A stretch of 64,000 nt of DNA from Tetraselmis striata (Eukaryota > Chlorophyta > Chlorodendrophyceae > Chlorodendrales > Chlorodendraceae). Location: the NCBI GenBank assembly GCA_006384855.1, contig VCJN01001883.1:121808-185807 (forward strand), read 5' to 3'. The number at the start of each line of letters is the position of its first letter. The first letter of the stretch is position 1. The notes below the pieces were generated by a model, which was not told the origin of the DNA, searched no databases, and saw nothing but the letters and a program-made list of their open reading frames with translations. Both the position numbers and the translations under genes were made by a program. Below are positions 47,391 through 57,360 of the stretch, in pieces.

Positions 47391-47743
47391 GAGCTGCCAC
47401 TGCAGTGCTGCAAGGGGTTTAGGTTTAAACCCGGCACGGGGGCCACGCAATGCTGGCCGGACCTGGGAGCACACCTTGCAATGCAGTAGGCGCTGCGCTG
47501 CCGGCCACCATTCAGGCGCAGGGCTGCCAAGCTTAGATGTCAGCTCACCCGCGAATAAAGCTCCCCCCCCCCCCCCCCCCCCCCTTCTGCTACCACCTTC
47601 TTCCCCTCCCCCACTGCAGGAGCAAATATTGCTGCCAGCAGCGCAGCCTCCCTGACACTGTTTTTGTTTCTCCTGAGGCTGAATTACGCAATGTATTTTA
47701 AAGGATATATTCTATGCATGCGCTGCCGCGATCGCCTCGCCGC
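47391..47743. other. Convergent intergenic spacer
   Basis: The spacer holds a 22-C run (47563-47584) and an AT-rich end (47690-47712). It must carry the 3' ends and polyadenylation signals of both the channel (plus) and the RCC1 gene (minus). I see no canonical AATAAA or TGTAA element I would commit to. Confidence 0.4.
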
Positions 47744-50700
47744 TCACGCCGCCACTTCGGCGATGCTGAAGCCGCTCCCACACCACGCGCGGCTGACACA
47801 CGGCAGCTCCAGCCGTCGCGGCGCCGCCTGGTTGGCCGTGTCGCCCAGCCCGAGCTGCCCGTGCTCCGCCCAGCCCCACACAAACAGCTCCCCCGCGCAG
47901 CTCACGGCCAGCGAGTGCTCCGATCCCGCGGCGACACTGCGCACCTGGGTCCCCACCAGCCCAGCCACCCTGCGGAAGGCGGCCAACGCGGAAGGGAGGG
48001 GGCATCAGGGCGAGGCCCTCGATGCGGGTGGCACCTGCATTTCGGAATGAGGCTGCAGACCCAGGCTTGCCCCAACTCACATCACTCGAATCGGCCGGCG
48101 CCCGGACTGGTAGGGCAGACCCTTCGCCGTCAGTGCCGGGTATTTTAATGGCGGAGTCCCCAACGTGCTTCCCTATTTCTATTTTGGGAAACCCTGTCAC
48201 CGATCTCCAATTGGTCTTGTGGAATGCCTTGCTGGCATTTCATTGATAGACAGAGCGGAGCTGTCGCCCACGCAGGGCGCGCCTGAAGTTGCTGCCGAAC
48301 AAGGCCCACCCCAGAGGTGCGGCAACGGTGGTACGGCTGCACCAGCCCCATCGCATGACCTGCGGGCCATGGTTGGGGCTTTCGCCCTAATGAACGGGGG
48401 ACGCGGGTTCGGAATCCTGGCTGACGAATATTGGCAATTGCGAGCTCGAGGCGCCGCACCGCATTGGCCCTTTGGGGTTTTAATCGGGCGATGGTCGAAT
48501 TGGTCCGGTCTAAGCTATGGCCCATGTGCGATGACAAGTAGATGGTGTCCGTGGAGAGTTGCAAGTGCCTAGTCTCTGCAGCCAGGCACCGCGATAATAT
48601 GGACATACAGGGTTTCGGCCCTGGCCCGTGGGCACTTATTTTCACTTATACCAGTTCTATTATGGTCTCGGGGCATACAAAACGGAAAAGGATGAAGACC
48701 AAACCCTAAATAAATCATCATGAGCCATGGGAGAGGTGCGGAGATGAGCATATCAAGCAAGGAGGCAAGAGCTACTCACTGGAGTGGCTGCCCCACCACC
48801 GCAGAGGTGCCGCCGGTTCCACACTGGCCGTGCTGGTTGCTGCCCCACGCCCACACGCGGCCTGCGGTGTCGAGGCCCACGCAATGCCGCCAGCCGAGCG
48901 CCACCTGCCGCCACGCAACATCCGAGGCAGTGGCCGGCGGCGGCGGGGGCGATGGTGTGGCTGGCGATACCGGGGCGTTGTTGCTCTGGTCTGGGGAGGC
49001 GCGCCCCCACAGCAGGAGGCGCCCCTCCGCGTCGATGGCCGCAGAGCTGTCGCCCCCTGCGGCTAGCTGGGGTGGGGAGCAGCGGCAACTGAGCCACAAA
49101 AGGTGCATAAAGCGGGCAACAGTCAGCGCATCACAGGTCTACACTTGGGGACATCTCCGGTGCAATCTAGGTTGCCACACATCCTTGATGCATTTCCCTC
49201 ACAGAGAGGGAAAGGGGGGAGGGTGGGGGGGGGGATCCTTGCATGGAGCTATAGGTGGTTAAAGGGCATCACGGCATCCTTTTCCTGGTAGTCAACTATG
49301 GATACAATTGTGATCAATCAAGGGATTGTACACGGCATGTGTGCGCACATGACAGAGGAGTTATCACCACGGCATCCACCGTGCTGAGCCCCCCCCCCCA
49401 CCCCACCCCCCCCCACCCCCCAGATACATTCATAGGAGGAGGCAGTCGGAGGGGTACCGAAGGGGCGTGTGGGGGTGAGGGGGGGGGGGCAGGATGGTAC
49501 CGTGGGGGCCTGTGGGAATGCTAGCGCGGGCACGCGTGTTGGGGATGCAAACTTGCGCCCGCTGCCGCAGGGTTGGCCGCACTGGCCCTTGTTGTTGGCG
49601 CCAAAAGCCAGCACGTGAAACACGCCACTGCCATCCCCGCCGCCAGGGTCACCTACGCAGAAGCAACCCAGAGTTACATTGGAGGTAGGGAGGGCGGAGG
49701 CAGGGGCGAGACGAAGGGGGGGGGATCCATCGAGTCACTGTGGAGTGCAATGAATAATACAGACAGGTTGTATTTGATGCGGGCAGCGTGTGACGCCTGC
49801 CCCTTCCGTGCCGGGTCTGCACATCCATTCATCCGCATCCCGCCACGTGCTCAAAGTTATCAAAAGATAGACACAAAACAACACCCGCAAAACGTCACGT
49901 CTGTTGCGGCAAGTGCTCCCGCACTGTGGGGCCACGGCAGAGCTGGCAGGGTGCAGAGGCAGTGGCCCGCCTACTCAACGCGTTGGGCACTTTGACGCCC
50001 CATTAAGCACGTATCTATCGATACACGTTTCTAGACACCACCTGCAGGCGCGAGTCCTTGCATTGCTGGTTCACTGACATATTTTCCTGCGCGTGTGGGA
50101 CAGGCGGTGGCGCAGCACCTGATGAGCGGGATCTGGCGGAGATGACAGTGTGGCGTAGACCGGCCGCCACCTCGGTGACGCACATCGCCTCCAGGCCGCC
50201 GACTCGCTGGGGCCGCAGCACACATCCCGCTGCTGGAAGCTCGCCTATGCCTAGCTGCCCAAAGCTTCCCTCCCCGGCAGTATACAGTTCGCCGCGTTCT
50301 GCACCCCGCATGCGGACGAGGAGAGGGGAAACAACGCAGTAAAACGCATATTAACACACATACATGGAGATATGGGACGATCGACGCCGGGGGCGGGAAG
50401 TAGAAGGCCAAGCAGTTTTGTGGCCCGGCAGCTGAGAAGATACAGGTCGCTTGCATGGGGAAGCTCGGCAGCGTGGATGGCGCCTGCTCACCGGTCAGAA
50501 ACGCGCTGTGAGCCCAACCTGCAGCCACCCGCGTCACCCTGGAGACGCAGAGCTGCGGCATCGGCAGCGGCGACGGCAACGGTGGCTGCTCCCTACCTTC
50601 GCCCAGCCCTCCGCATGGCGAGCCCCAAGTTTCCAGCCCGCCACCTGTGTTCCATGCTATCACAGTCCCGCCTGAGCCACCGCAAAAAGCTTAAGATGCC

Positions 50701-51033
50701 TAAGAAGCTAACTAATACAATTTTAAATGGATATAATGATAAAAATAAAACTATTAGAGCGCATACGGACAGCTAACGGCCCACAGAGTTGAAACAATGG
50801 CAGTGCGTCAGGGTGAGGGTAAACCAGCTTGTAAATCATTATGATGCCAGGGGCCTGGAGGTTACTTTGGCGAAGTTAGCAGAACCTTCATAGATAGCCA
50901 CCGCGTGACTGCCGCCGCAGGCCAGGAGCAGCACGCGCTCCCGCTCGCCAGCCAGTCGTCGCGGCTGGAAACTGTCCTCCAGCAGGCTAGACCCCAGCTG
51001 GCCCGATGTCCCAGCTCCCCATGCGTACAGCAT
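47744..51033 (-). CDS. RCC1-repeat beta-propeller protein
   Basis: Predicted 381 residues in six phase-consistent exons: 51033-50886, 50644-50492, 50298-50119, 49652-49501, 49066-48780, 47969-47744. RCC1 repeat cores follow one another: LYAWGAGTSGQLG, LYTAGEGSFGQLGIG, VLAFGANNKGQCG, LLLWGRAS, VWAWGSNQHGQCGTG and LFVWGWAEHGQLGLGD. Matching strand pairs include ACGGSHAVAI, AAGWAHSAFL, AAGGDSSAAI and AAGSEHSLAVS. This fits a six- to seven-bladed propeller filling the whole protein, with no extra domain. Whether it is a Ran guanine-exchange factor or another RCC1-like scaffold cannot be told. The start ATG lies four residues before the first core. The fourth exon could instead end at 49510 with a GC donor; the GT donor at 49501 keeps the same phase. 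Confidence 0.87.
48060..48300 (+). mobile_element. Old SINE-like copy in RCC1 intron
   Basis: A diverged relative of 10174-10515, with shared blocks GGCTTGCCCCAACTC, CACTCGAAT.GGCC, GTCAGTGCCGGGT.TTT and GGTCTTG.GGAATGC. It lies in the last intron of the RCC1 gene, antisense to it. No tail or target duplication is recognisable. Confidence 0.65.
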
Positions 51034-51470
51034 GCTGATACCGTCCCGGCCACCTGCGTCCCGTCGGGCCACCGTCGTCTCCCGTGGCCACCAGGCGCAC
51101 GAGGAGACGAGACAATCACAGACGACGATGTCGTCAGGCAACGTTTGGGTTCGGGTCGGCATGTAGGATTACGTTTCGGTTTGGGTCGGCAAGCATACAC
51201 AGATTCAACTTTTCAGAAACATAAATCTTAATAATAATTACATGAGCTAGCAGCAGAAGGCGATATCGGAAATCACCAAAATAAAACATAAATCTCCTTC
51301 CGCCGGATACAGGTACCAGTTACTTTTAGTAAGCGTACACCCGGGTCTAACCATTACAAGCTCTTACGTTTTCGCCTGGTCGGCCGTCCAGGGCCTGTCC
51401 AGGGCCCTGGACAGCCAAGGCAGCAGGGGTTGACAATGTCCAACGCAAGGCTTCGAAGGTCTTGTCTTAT
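51034..51470. other. Upstream region of the RCC1 gene
   Basis: This moderately AT-rich stretch carries a short imperfect repeat (GGGTTCGGGTCGGCATGTAGGAT and GGTTTGGGTCGGCAAGCATACA at about 51145-51200). No coding signal or promoter element is recognisable. The gene's promoter must lie here. Confidence 0.35.
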
Positions 51471-51820
51471 TCGTTGTTAAGTATTAACTGAGGATAGGAA
51501 ACGACAACCGAGCGATGCCCCAATCCTATCGCGGTGCCAGCTCTAGTCGGCCGTGTGCAATCGGCGCCACGATGCTCCGGAAATTTCCGGAATCTTCCTG
51601 CGCCGATTCGTACATCGGCTGCCGATATCCCCGGCACCGGAGGGTTGGTGGCAGCAGCTCTAGACCCTTCGACAGCACTGGCTATTTAGGCCGGACACGG
51701 ACTCGGCACAGACCATCCCTTTTGCTGTTGCTTGCGCAACAGACAGTCGCACGGTGCTCTGCGCCGTGAGGGACAGTGTGCTCGGCATCATCGGTGCACG
51801 TTATCCCTCCGCAGCGATGG
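51471..51820 (-). mobile_element. 350-bp repeat D, full copy on minus strand
   Basis: The whole 350 bp is the reverse complement of 54635-54984 with only scattered differences. On its own strand it runs from CCATCGCTGCGGAGG to TTAATACTTAACAACGA. It contains the internal palindromes CGGAAATTTCCGG and TTGCGCAAGCAA. Identical length and ends in both copies suggest a discrete mobile unit. I see no coding capacity and no clear target duplication. Confidence 0.8.
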
Positions 51821-52132
51821 AGTGGGGCGTGGGCGTAGGCGGTGTCTGACCTACGCGGGAGAGCCACGCGCTCTACCGATGGGTCCTTTCGGAGGACAGC
51901 GAGAAAGCGAATTAACGCTCTGAGCATCTCGGCAGCGATGCGGGGAACCCCATCACGGCCTTCGGGCACATTGCTGCGTCTCACAAACTGCTTAGCTTCT
52001 AGACAACGTATGGCGTGCGGAGGAAGGCGGGGTGGTCCTGCTGCGGTCGGCCCTTGCGGTTAGAGAGACCCCTAAGTCCGCGCCACTTCGCGCTAGACTT
52101 GATGCCTACCGACCGCGACCCCCGCCACGAGT

Positions 52133-52600
52133 CCGTCTGGCTAGCAGCACAGGCGGCAAGAGGCTAACCGACAGGGCTAGGTTTCGAATTCTTGGCTCTA
52201 GGCTGTGATGGGATACCAACTGTGCGCCAAGATGGCTCAGGGAGCGGGCGCAGAGACGGGAGTGGGCTCGGGTGGGCACCCGTGGGTCGCGCCAGAGACG
52301 CGCGAGAGCGACCCGCAGTACTTTCAGCAATACTTTCGTAATCGCGCGAACTAGGCCACCCAACCCCCGCCGGCCCGCCCCGCCATGCTGCCGTCTAGCT
52401 AGCAGCACAGGCCGAACGAGACCCACAGACAGGGATGATGTTTGAGTTTCTCGGTGTAGGCTGTGCTGGGAACCCCCTCGTGCACTGAACTGGATCAGGG
52501 ACCGGGCGCGGGGTCGGAGTGGGCTCGCGGGTGGGCAACATCGGGTCGCCAAGAGACGCGCGAGAGCTCCCCGCAATACTTTCAGTTTTACTTTCGCATA
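52133..52600. repeat. Two-copy ~210-bp repeat, 258-bp period
   Basis: Copy 1 (52133-52341) and copy 2 (52391-52600) both begin CCGTCT.GCTAGCAGCACAGG and end near ACTTTCAG...TACTTTCG..A. They are about 75 per cent alike by eye. A minus-strand frame stays open through both, giving two similar Arg/Leu-rich peptides with no recognised domain. Confidence 0.8.
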
Positions 52601-52745
52601 CCGTGTGGACTATTAGTGTTTTTTTTATAACTATCCGCTATCCGACCCATCGTTTTCGACCCCGCAACGTGACTGACACGCGGGTGAAAACCGCCGGGAC
52701 GACCACCTTTAGACCGAAGTTGTGAGCGAAATGGGCCCCTCAAAG

Positions 52746-53000
52746 GGTAAAAGTAAAAGTAAAGTTCGCCCCGGGACATCGGCCGAAGCCGCCCCAGCAC
52801 TTGACCTCGTGCGCCAACTGCAGTCGTAGGTCTGGCATAGCCCAAAGACCATTGCCTCATTCGAACCCCGAAGGGCTAATGCATCAACCGAGTAAACCCG
52901 GGACACGCCGGGCCGATATTGCCGAAATAAAACGGCCAGTAATCGAACCCGGTACCTCTCGCACACGAGACGACCGCTCTACCGAGCGGACAAGGGATGT
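52746..53000 (-). mobile_element. tRNA-derived SINE, full-length copy
   Basis: On the minus strand the head has an A-box region GCTCGGTAGAGCGG and a B-box GGTTCGATTACTGG, as in a tRNA. A 150-bp body shared with 55100-55348 follows, and a tail of repeated ACTTTT units. It begins at ACATCCCTTGTCC, exactly as the other full copy does. Confidence 0.9.
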
Positions 53001-53211
53001 ACCTTGTAAAGGTTTTGCCGGTATTACGGGTACCGGTACTCGTAATCCGGACAGACGGCCTAGGCGAGCTGGGACCAGCCCGCCTATCCGCACGTTGGCC
53101 CATTTTTCAGGTCCTCATTCAATTCGCGACGTAGCCCGGTACTGAATCACTGCGTCTTTGTTACGAGATGAGACAGTACCGGTACGAATATGCAGTGACG
53201 ACTAAGCTCTC

Positions 53212-53285
53212 ACGGCCCGGCCGGTCTCGAGCCGCCGACTTACATACTCGTAGTCACTCGCTCTACCACTGAGCGCCCGAGTCAG
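53212..53285 (-). repeat. tRNA-like sequence, second family
   Basis: On the minus strand it reads GCTCAGTGGTAGAGC (A-box), GAGTGACTACG...AAGTCGG (anticodon arm with an 11-nt loop) and GGCTCGAGACC (B-box). It is related to 16826-16890. The acceptor stem does not pair, so it is probably a SINE head or a tRNA pseudogene. Confidence 0.55.
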
Positions 53286-53431
53286 CATAAGTTCCCGGGT
53301 CTGATAGTGGGATCGACCAGGAAACTCATACGAACGAGGGATCAAAGGGTGTCGCGTCCGCCGTGCGGGTTGCTCAATCTGATAGGTGCTTCCTCGTTAG
53401 TAGTTAGTGCTTATCCCGTACGATTATTAAA

Positions 53432-53905
53432 ATTAAACTACTTCCATGAGCAGGCAGGTAGGCACTGGGCAGAGGGAGGCACAGCCAGTTTTGCCAAAGG
53501 ACCAGTGTCGGTGAATTACATCGGCGCTGAGGCCTGGCAAGACAACCAGGATGGGAGTGGAGGGTGGGTGTTGCGCAAGCAACAGCAAAAGGGATGGACT
53601 GTGCCGAGTCCGTGTCCCGCCTAAATAGCCAGTGCTGTTGAAGGGTCTAGAGCTGCTGCCACCAACCCTCCGGTGCCGGGGATGCCGGCGGCCGACGTAC
53701 AAATCGGCGCAGGAAGATTCCGGAAATTTCCGGAGCATCGTGGCGCCGATTGCACACGGCCGACTAGGGCTGGCACCGCTATAGGATTGGGGCATCACTC
53801 CGTTGTCGTTTTCTAACCTCAGTTAATACTTAACAACGATTAAACTACTTCCATGAGCAGGCAGGTAGGCACTGGGCAGAGGGAGGCACAGCCAGTTTTG
53901 CCAAG
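53432..53905 (+). repeat. 67-bp direct repeats flanking a partial D copy
   Basis: The 67-bp segment starting ATTAAACTACTTCCATGAGC is present at 53432-53498 and again at 53839-53905. Between them lies a 269-bp 5'-truncated copy of repeat D (53570-53838), nearly identical to 54716-54984. The layout suggests insertion or unequal exchange that duplicated the flank. Confidence 0.85.
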
Positions 53906-54634
53906 GAAGCCGAAGGCCACAGCGGCCTGGCGGCGCGCGCTTCCCACGTGCCCGCTAGGCCGGTGTTTGAGAACAAACAACACACCGACGGATGCGCGGG
54001 CCGGCCACACGAGCGGCGGCTGTCTCCACGCTCCCCGTCCATCGCTTGTGCGCAAGCTGCGGACGCTCCACTTGCCGAACAACGAGCACGGCTCGCGCGA
54101 CGCATCGGAAGCGCCGCGGAGCCGATCGTGCAGGCGAACGCGGGACGCCAGGCTCACGCAGGGACCGTAGTGTCGCGACGACACGCGCAAGAAGATGCGA
54201 TTCGGCCCCCTCTCCAACGTTTCCACCACGAGGCGCTCGAGTAGCGCTCCAGTGACACGTCGCGCGCGATAAGGTGGCCAGTAGTTTTAGACGAAAGCTC
54301 CGGCGGCGCCACACGTCGGAAGCAGTAGTAAAAACCCGGCAGATCAGCGCACGACGCGCCGGGATGTCAGCAGGGTAACAACTCGGGTGTCGTCTCGCGC
54401 AAGGGTGACGGACTCCCGCCACGCCGAAGGCAAGCAGAGGTCGGAGGGATCCGGGCTGCAAGCACCATGGACGGCTGATACCACAGGAGTGTCGGACGTC
54501 ACGCTGGCGGGCGAGCAACGCGGGGCCGGCGCGCGATGGGAAAAGCGCCGGCGTGCCACGCCATACGGGCTGGCGCGGCTGGCACGCCCGCTCTGCGCGA
54601 TTGGGCGGCCCATGAACAACCTAGCAGCGGAACG
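53906..54634. other. GC-rich stretch without recognisable gene
   Basis: Long open frames run on both strands (for example minus 54518-53955), but all are Arg/Ala/Ser-rich, overlap each other and contain no domain. I take them as products of GC content rather than genes. Confidence 0.35.
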
Positions 54635-54984
54635 CCATCGCTGCGGAGGTTTAACGTGCACCGATGATGCCGAGCACACGGTCCCTCACGGCGCAGAGCA
54701 CCGTGCGATTGTCTGTTGCGCAAGCAACAGCAAAAGGGATGGACTGTGCCGAGTCCGTGTCCCGCCTAAATAGCCAGTGCTGTTGAAGGGTCTAGAGCTG
54801 CTGCCACCAACCCTCCGGTGCCGGGGATGCCGGCGGCCGACGTACAAATCGGCGCAGGAAGATTCCGGAAATTTCCGGAGCATCGTGGCGCCGATTGCAC
54901 ACGGCCGACTAGGGCTGGCACCGCTATAGGATTGGGGCATCACTCCGTTGTCGTTTTCTAACCTCAGTTAATACTTAACAACGA
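54635..54984 (+). mobile_element. 350-bp repeat D, full copy on plus strand
   Basis: This is the inverted partner of 51471-51820, same length and same ends, 2.8 kb away. Its last 269 bp are almost identical to the partial copy at 53570-53838, so these two separated most recently. Confidence 0.8.
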
Positions 54985-55099
54985 GTAAGCGGTACGGGTA
55001 CAGGTACCGTAGTTCCCACGTCACCATTTTTTAAACCAACGTCACCGCCAATTTTTAAAGCAACGTCACCGCTAATAGTAATAAAATACAAGTACCTGT

Positions 55100-55348
55100 A
55101 CATCCCTTGTCCGCTCGTTAAGAGCGGTCGTCTCGTATGCGAGAAACCCGGGTTCGATTCCTGGCTGATGTATTTCGGCAATATCGGCCCGGCGTGTCCC
55201 GGGTTTACCCGGTTGATGCATTAGCCCGTCGGGGTTCGAATGGGGCAATGGTCTATGGGCTATGCCAGACCTACGACTGCAGTTGGCGCACGAGGTCAAG
55301 TGCTGGGGCGGCTTCGGCCGATGTCCCGGGGCGAACTTTTACTTTTAG
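55100..55348 (+). mobile_element. tRNA-derived SINE, full-length copy
   Basis: The head (55108-55167) keeps GCTCGTTAAGAGCGG and a perfect B-box GGTTCGATTCC (55151-55161). The body is shared with 52746-53000 and 59028-59110, and the tail is CTTTTACTTTTA. The flanks both carry TAGTAAT, a possible short target duplication. The tRNA-related head would supply an internal RNA polymerase III promoter. Confidence 0.92.
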
Positions 55349-55560
55349 TAATTTATAAAAATATCGGAGGTACAGGTAGCGTAGCTACTTAACATTTTAA
55401 AGAGTTTACGGTGAATTCCACCTTGCAATTGCTGTAGGATGTTTCCTATATTGCCTTTTCGGGTGATTTCCTGATCACATTTTGCAGCTAGCTCATGGAA
55501 CAAATTACGGTAAATAGCGACGACACCAGAAGGACACGCCCTATTTTGAGCAATACCCAA
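55345..55560 (-). CDS. Isolated protein-like ORF, unknown
   Basis: A 71-codon AT-richer frame contains ACPSGVVAIYRNLFHELA, KCDQEITRKGNIGNILQQLQ and KLFKMLSSYA. The spacing of CP, Y, F.ELA, C and RKG loosely recalls the axonemal dynein light chain p28 family, but this is a weak visual match. No splice signals or neighbouring exon could be joined. It may be a lone exon, a transposon fragment or chance. It lies immediately beyond a SINE tail. Confidence 0.3.
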   Translation of the reverse strand: MGIAQNRACPSGVVAIYRNLFHELAAKCDQEITRKGNIGNILQQLQGGIHRKLFKMLSSYATCTSDIFINY

Positions 55561-56480
55561 TTTCGTGTTCTTATTTTAGCGGCTGCTGAAATTTGTATTA
55601 GCGGTACGGTACTCGGCTCGCGCGAGCCGTGTACCGGATGACGATATTATTATTATTTCGCATTATTATGGTACACGGCTCACGAATTCGGGGTTCGAAT
55701 GAAGCAATAACGGTGTAATGGCTATTGCCTCGGCCAAACATGATGTACACCTGCCCACAAAAGTCTTGCCCCCCTTGTCAAGCATCAATTGTACATTGGC
55801 CCATTATGAGCCCTCACCTTCGTTTCCGGCCGCGCCCTTCCATGTGTCATACGTGAACACGACATCATGCGTGGGGGGAGCCTGAAGTGGCGTTTGTTGG
55901 GCTCTCGTTGTAAATGCCAAACGTGTGCGTGTCATTGTTCAAGGTTAGTAATGAATTTGATAACCCAATGTCACAAGGGCACGAATTTCTATATCGCACG
56001 TATATGCGTTCTATCTGTACGGATGCACGCCAAGAGTTAGCTCTACCATCGTAAAGCACATTCACAAAGACGCGCTCTCCCCGCCGTCGGCATGCAAGCA
56101 AGTGAGCAGTTCCCGCAAAACGGCCAATACTGCGATAAAGGCTTGCTCAAAAGCCAACCCACCTACAACTGTTGTCCGCATTCAATGCGCCCTTGGTAGA
56201 GCCGGGCTTTAGCCCATACTGCGCAGAGGTGCAGCCCCCGAGTCTGCGGGTGGGTCCATATATATGGTCACCTGCTAGGGAATCGTCTAGGGTATGTGGT
56301 AGGGCCGGCCATCAATACGCTCCCATATTCTGCTGTTGGGCTGCGCCTAGCGGGCCCCTAAGCGGGGGAAATCCGCCCGCGCTAGGCGAGTACATCGCCT
56401 TTTTATCGGGATGCGGGTCGCGCGGTAAGCCACTGTACTAGGGTTTGTAGGAGAACCTAAAAATATTTGCATCGCCCCCC
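55561..56480. other. AT-richer stretch with two unassigned ORFs
   Basis: A minus frame (56101-55865, contains RVFVNVLYDGRANSW) and a plus frame (56172-56441) are open and protein-like but match no family I know. A near-perfect palindrome lies at 55606-55633. Confidence 0.3.
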
Positions 56481-56511
56481 CCACCCACCCTACCCCCTCG
56501 GTTATATTTCT

Positions 56512-56596
56512 ACCGAGGGGCCCGGCAGGGTTCGAACCTGCGCAGAGCGGAATCACGAGCGTAACAGGCAGGCTCCCCCTCCGCCACCTACCACAT
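56512..56596 (-). repeat. tRNA-like sequence with Ser/Leu-type T-arm
   Basis: On the minus strand there is an A-box-like TGGCGGAGGGGG, a variable-arm-like spacer and a perfect T-arm, GCAGG TTCGAAC CCTGC. The 7-bp acceptor stem does not form and the anticodon arm is not canonical, so this is a tRNA pseudogene or SINE head. A 9-bp stem (CCCTCGGTT...ACCGAGGGG) lies next to it at 56496-56522. Confidence 0.45.
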
Positions 56597-56841
56597 TTCA
56601 AGCCGTTGGTGGATATTCTAAGTTAATTATCCAGCGAAGCGTCGATTTTTCGGCGGTGAGCTTTATTGCCGTACGGGTACCCGTATAGTGCAGCGGATCG
56701 GGCCTATAGGTGCATGACTAAAGCGCTTATCTACTGGCATGTACTACTAAGTACTATAATCCACCCACCCGCCCGCCCGATCGCCCACCCACGGTCCTTA
56801 ACTACACAGCCGTCCGATTACGATCTCACGGTTGGGAGGCT

Positions 56842-57085
56842 ATGAAAACTGGTACTCGCTACTCGCTGCTGGTAATGAAAAAAAAAACTCTGGTACTTCA
56901 AAGCGCTGGCAATGCAAACGCTCGCTGCTGGTATTGGTACTCGCTACTCGCTGCTGGTACTACTGGTACTACTGGTACTGGTAACAATACTCGCTGCTCG
57001 CTGCTGGTAATGGAAAAACAACTCTGGTATACTTCAAAGCGCTGGCAATGCAAACGCTCGCTGCTGGTACTGTATTTCAAAGCGT
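56842..57085. repeat. Compound tandem repeat, TACTCGCTGCTGG type
   Basis: The block TACTCGCTGCTGGTAATG.AAAA...ACTCTGGTA..CTTCAAAGCGCTGGCAATGC is present near 56860 and 56990. Extra partial units (TACTGG, GCTCGCTGCTGG) lie between and after. The period is about 130 bp with a short CTGGTACTA subrepeat inside. Confidence 0.85.
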
Positions 57086-57360
57086 TGGCAATGCAATTGA
57101 TGGAACTGTAGGCCAGTGATATAGAACCCGTTCTTTTAAAATTTTCTGAAAAATCGACGCATCGCTGATTCAACTGTCAAGTTATTTCATATCATTAAAA
57201 TGCGCCACTGTACCACTCGGCGGTCGGCGCCGCCGGTGCTAACGTGGCGATATGGACAGATACGTACATGTCAAGACTGACGAGGGGGATTGTATATGCA
57301 CAACAGAAAGTATGTGTCCACAGTACTATGGGCAAAACTGGCGTGATGACCATCAGGGCG

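Noticed and set aside
51471-51820. Short coding sequence within repeat D
   Set aside because: The same frame appears in all copies only because the copies are nearly identical DNA; no start context, domain or codon-level conservation.
56512-56596. Functional tRNA gene
   Set aside because: The T-arm is perfect but no acceptor stem or canonical anticodon arm forms.
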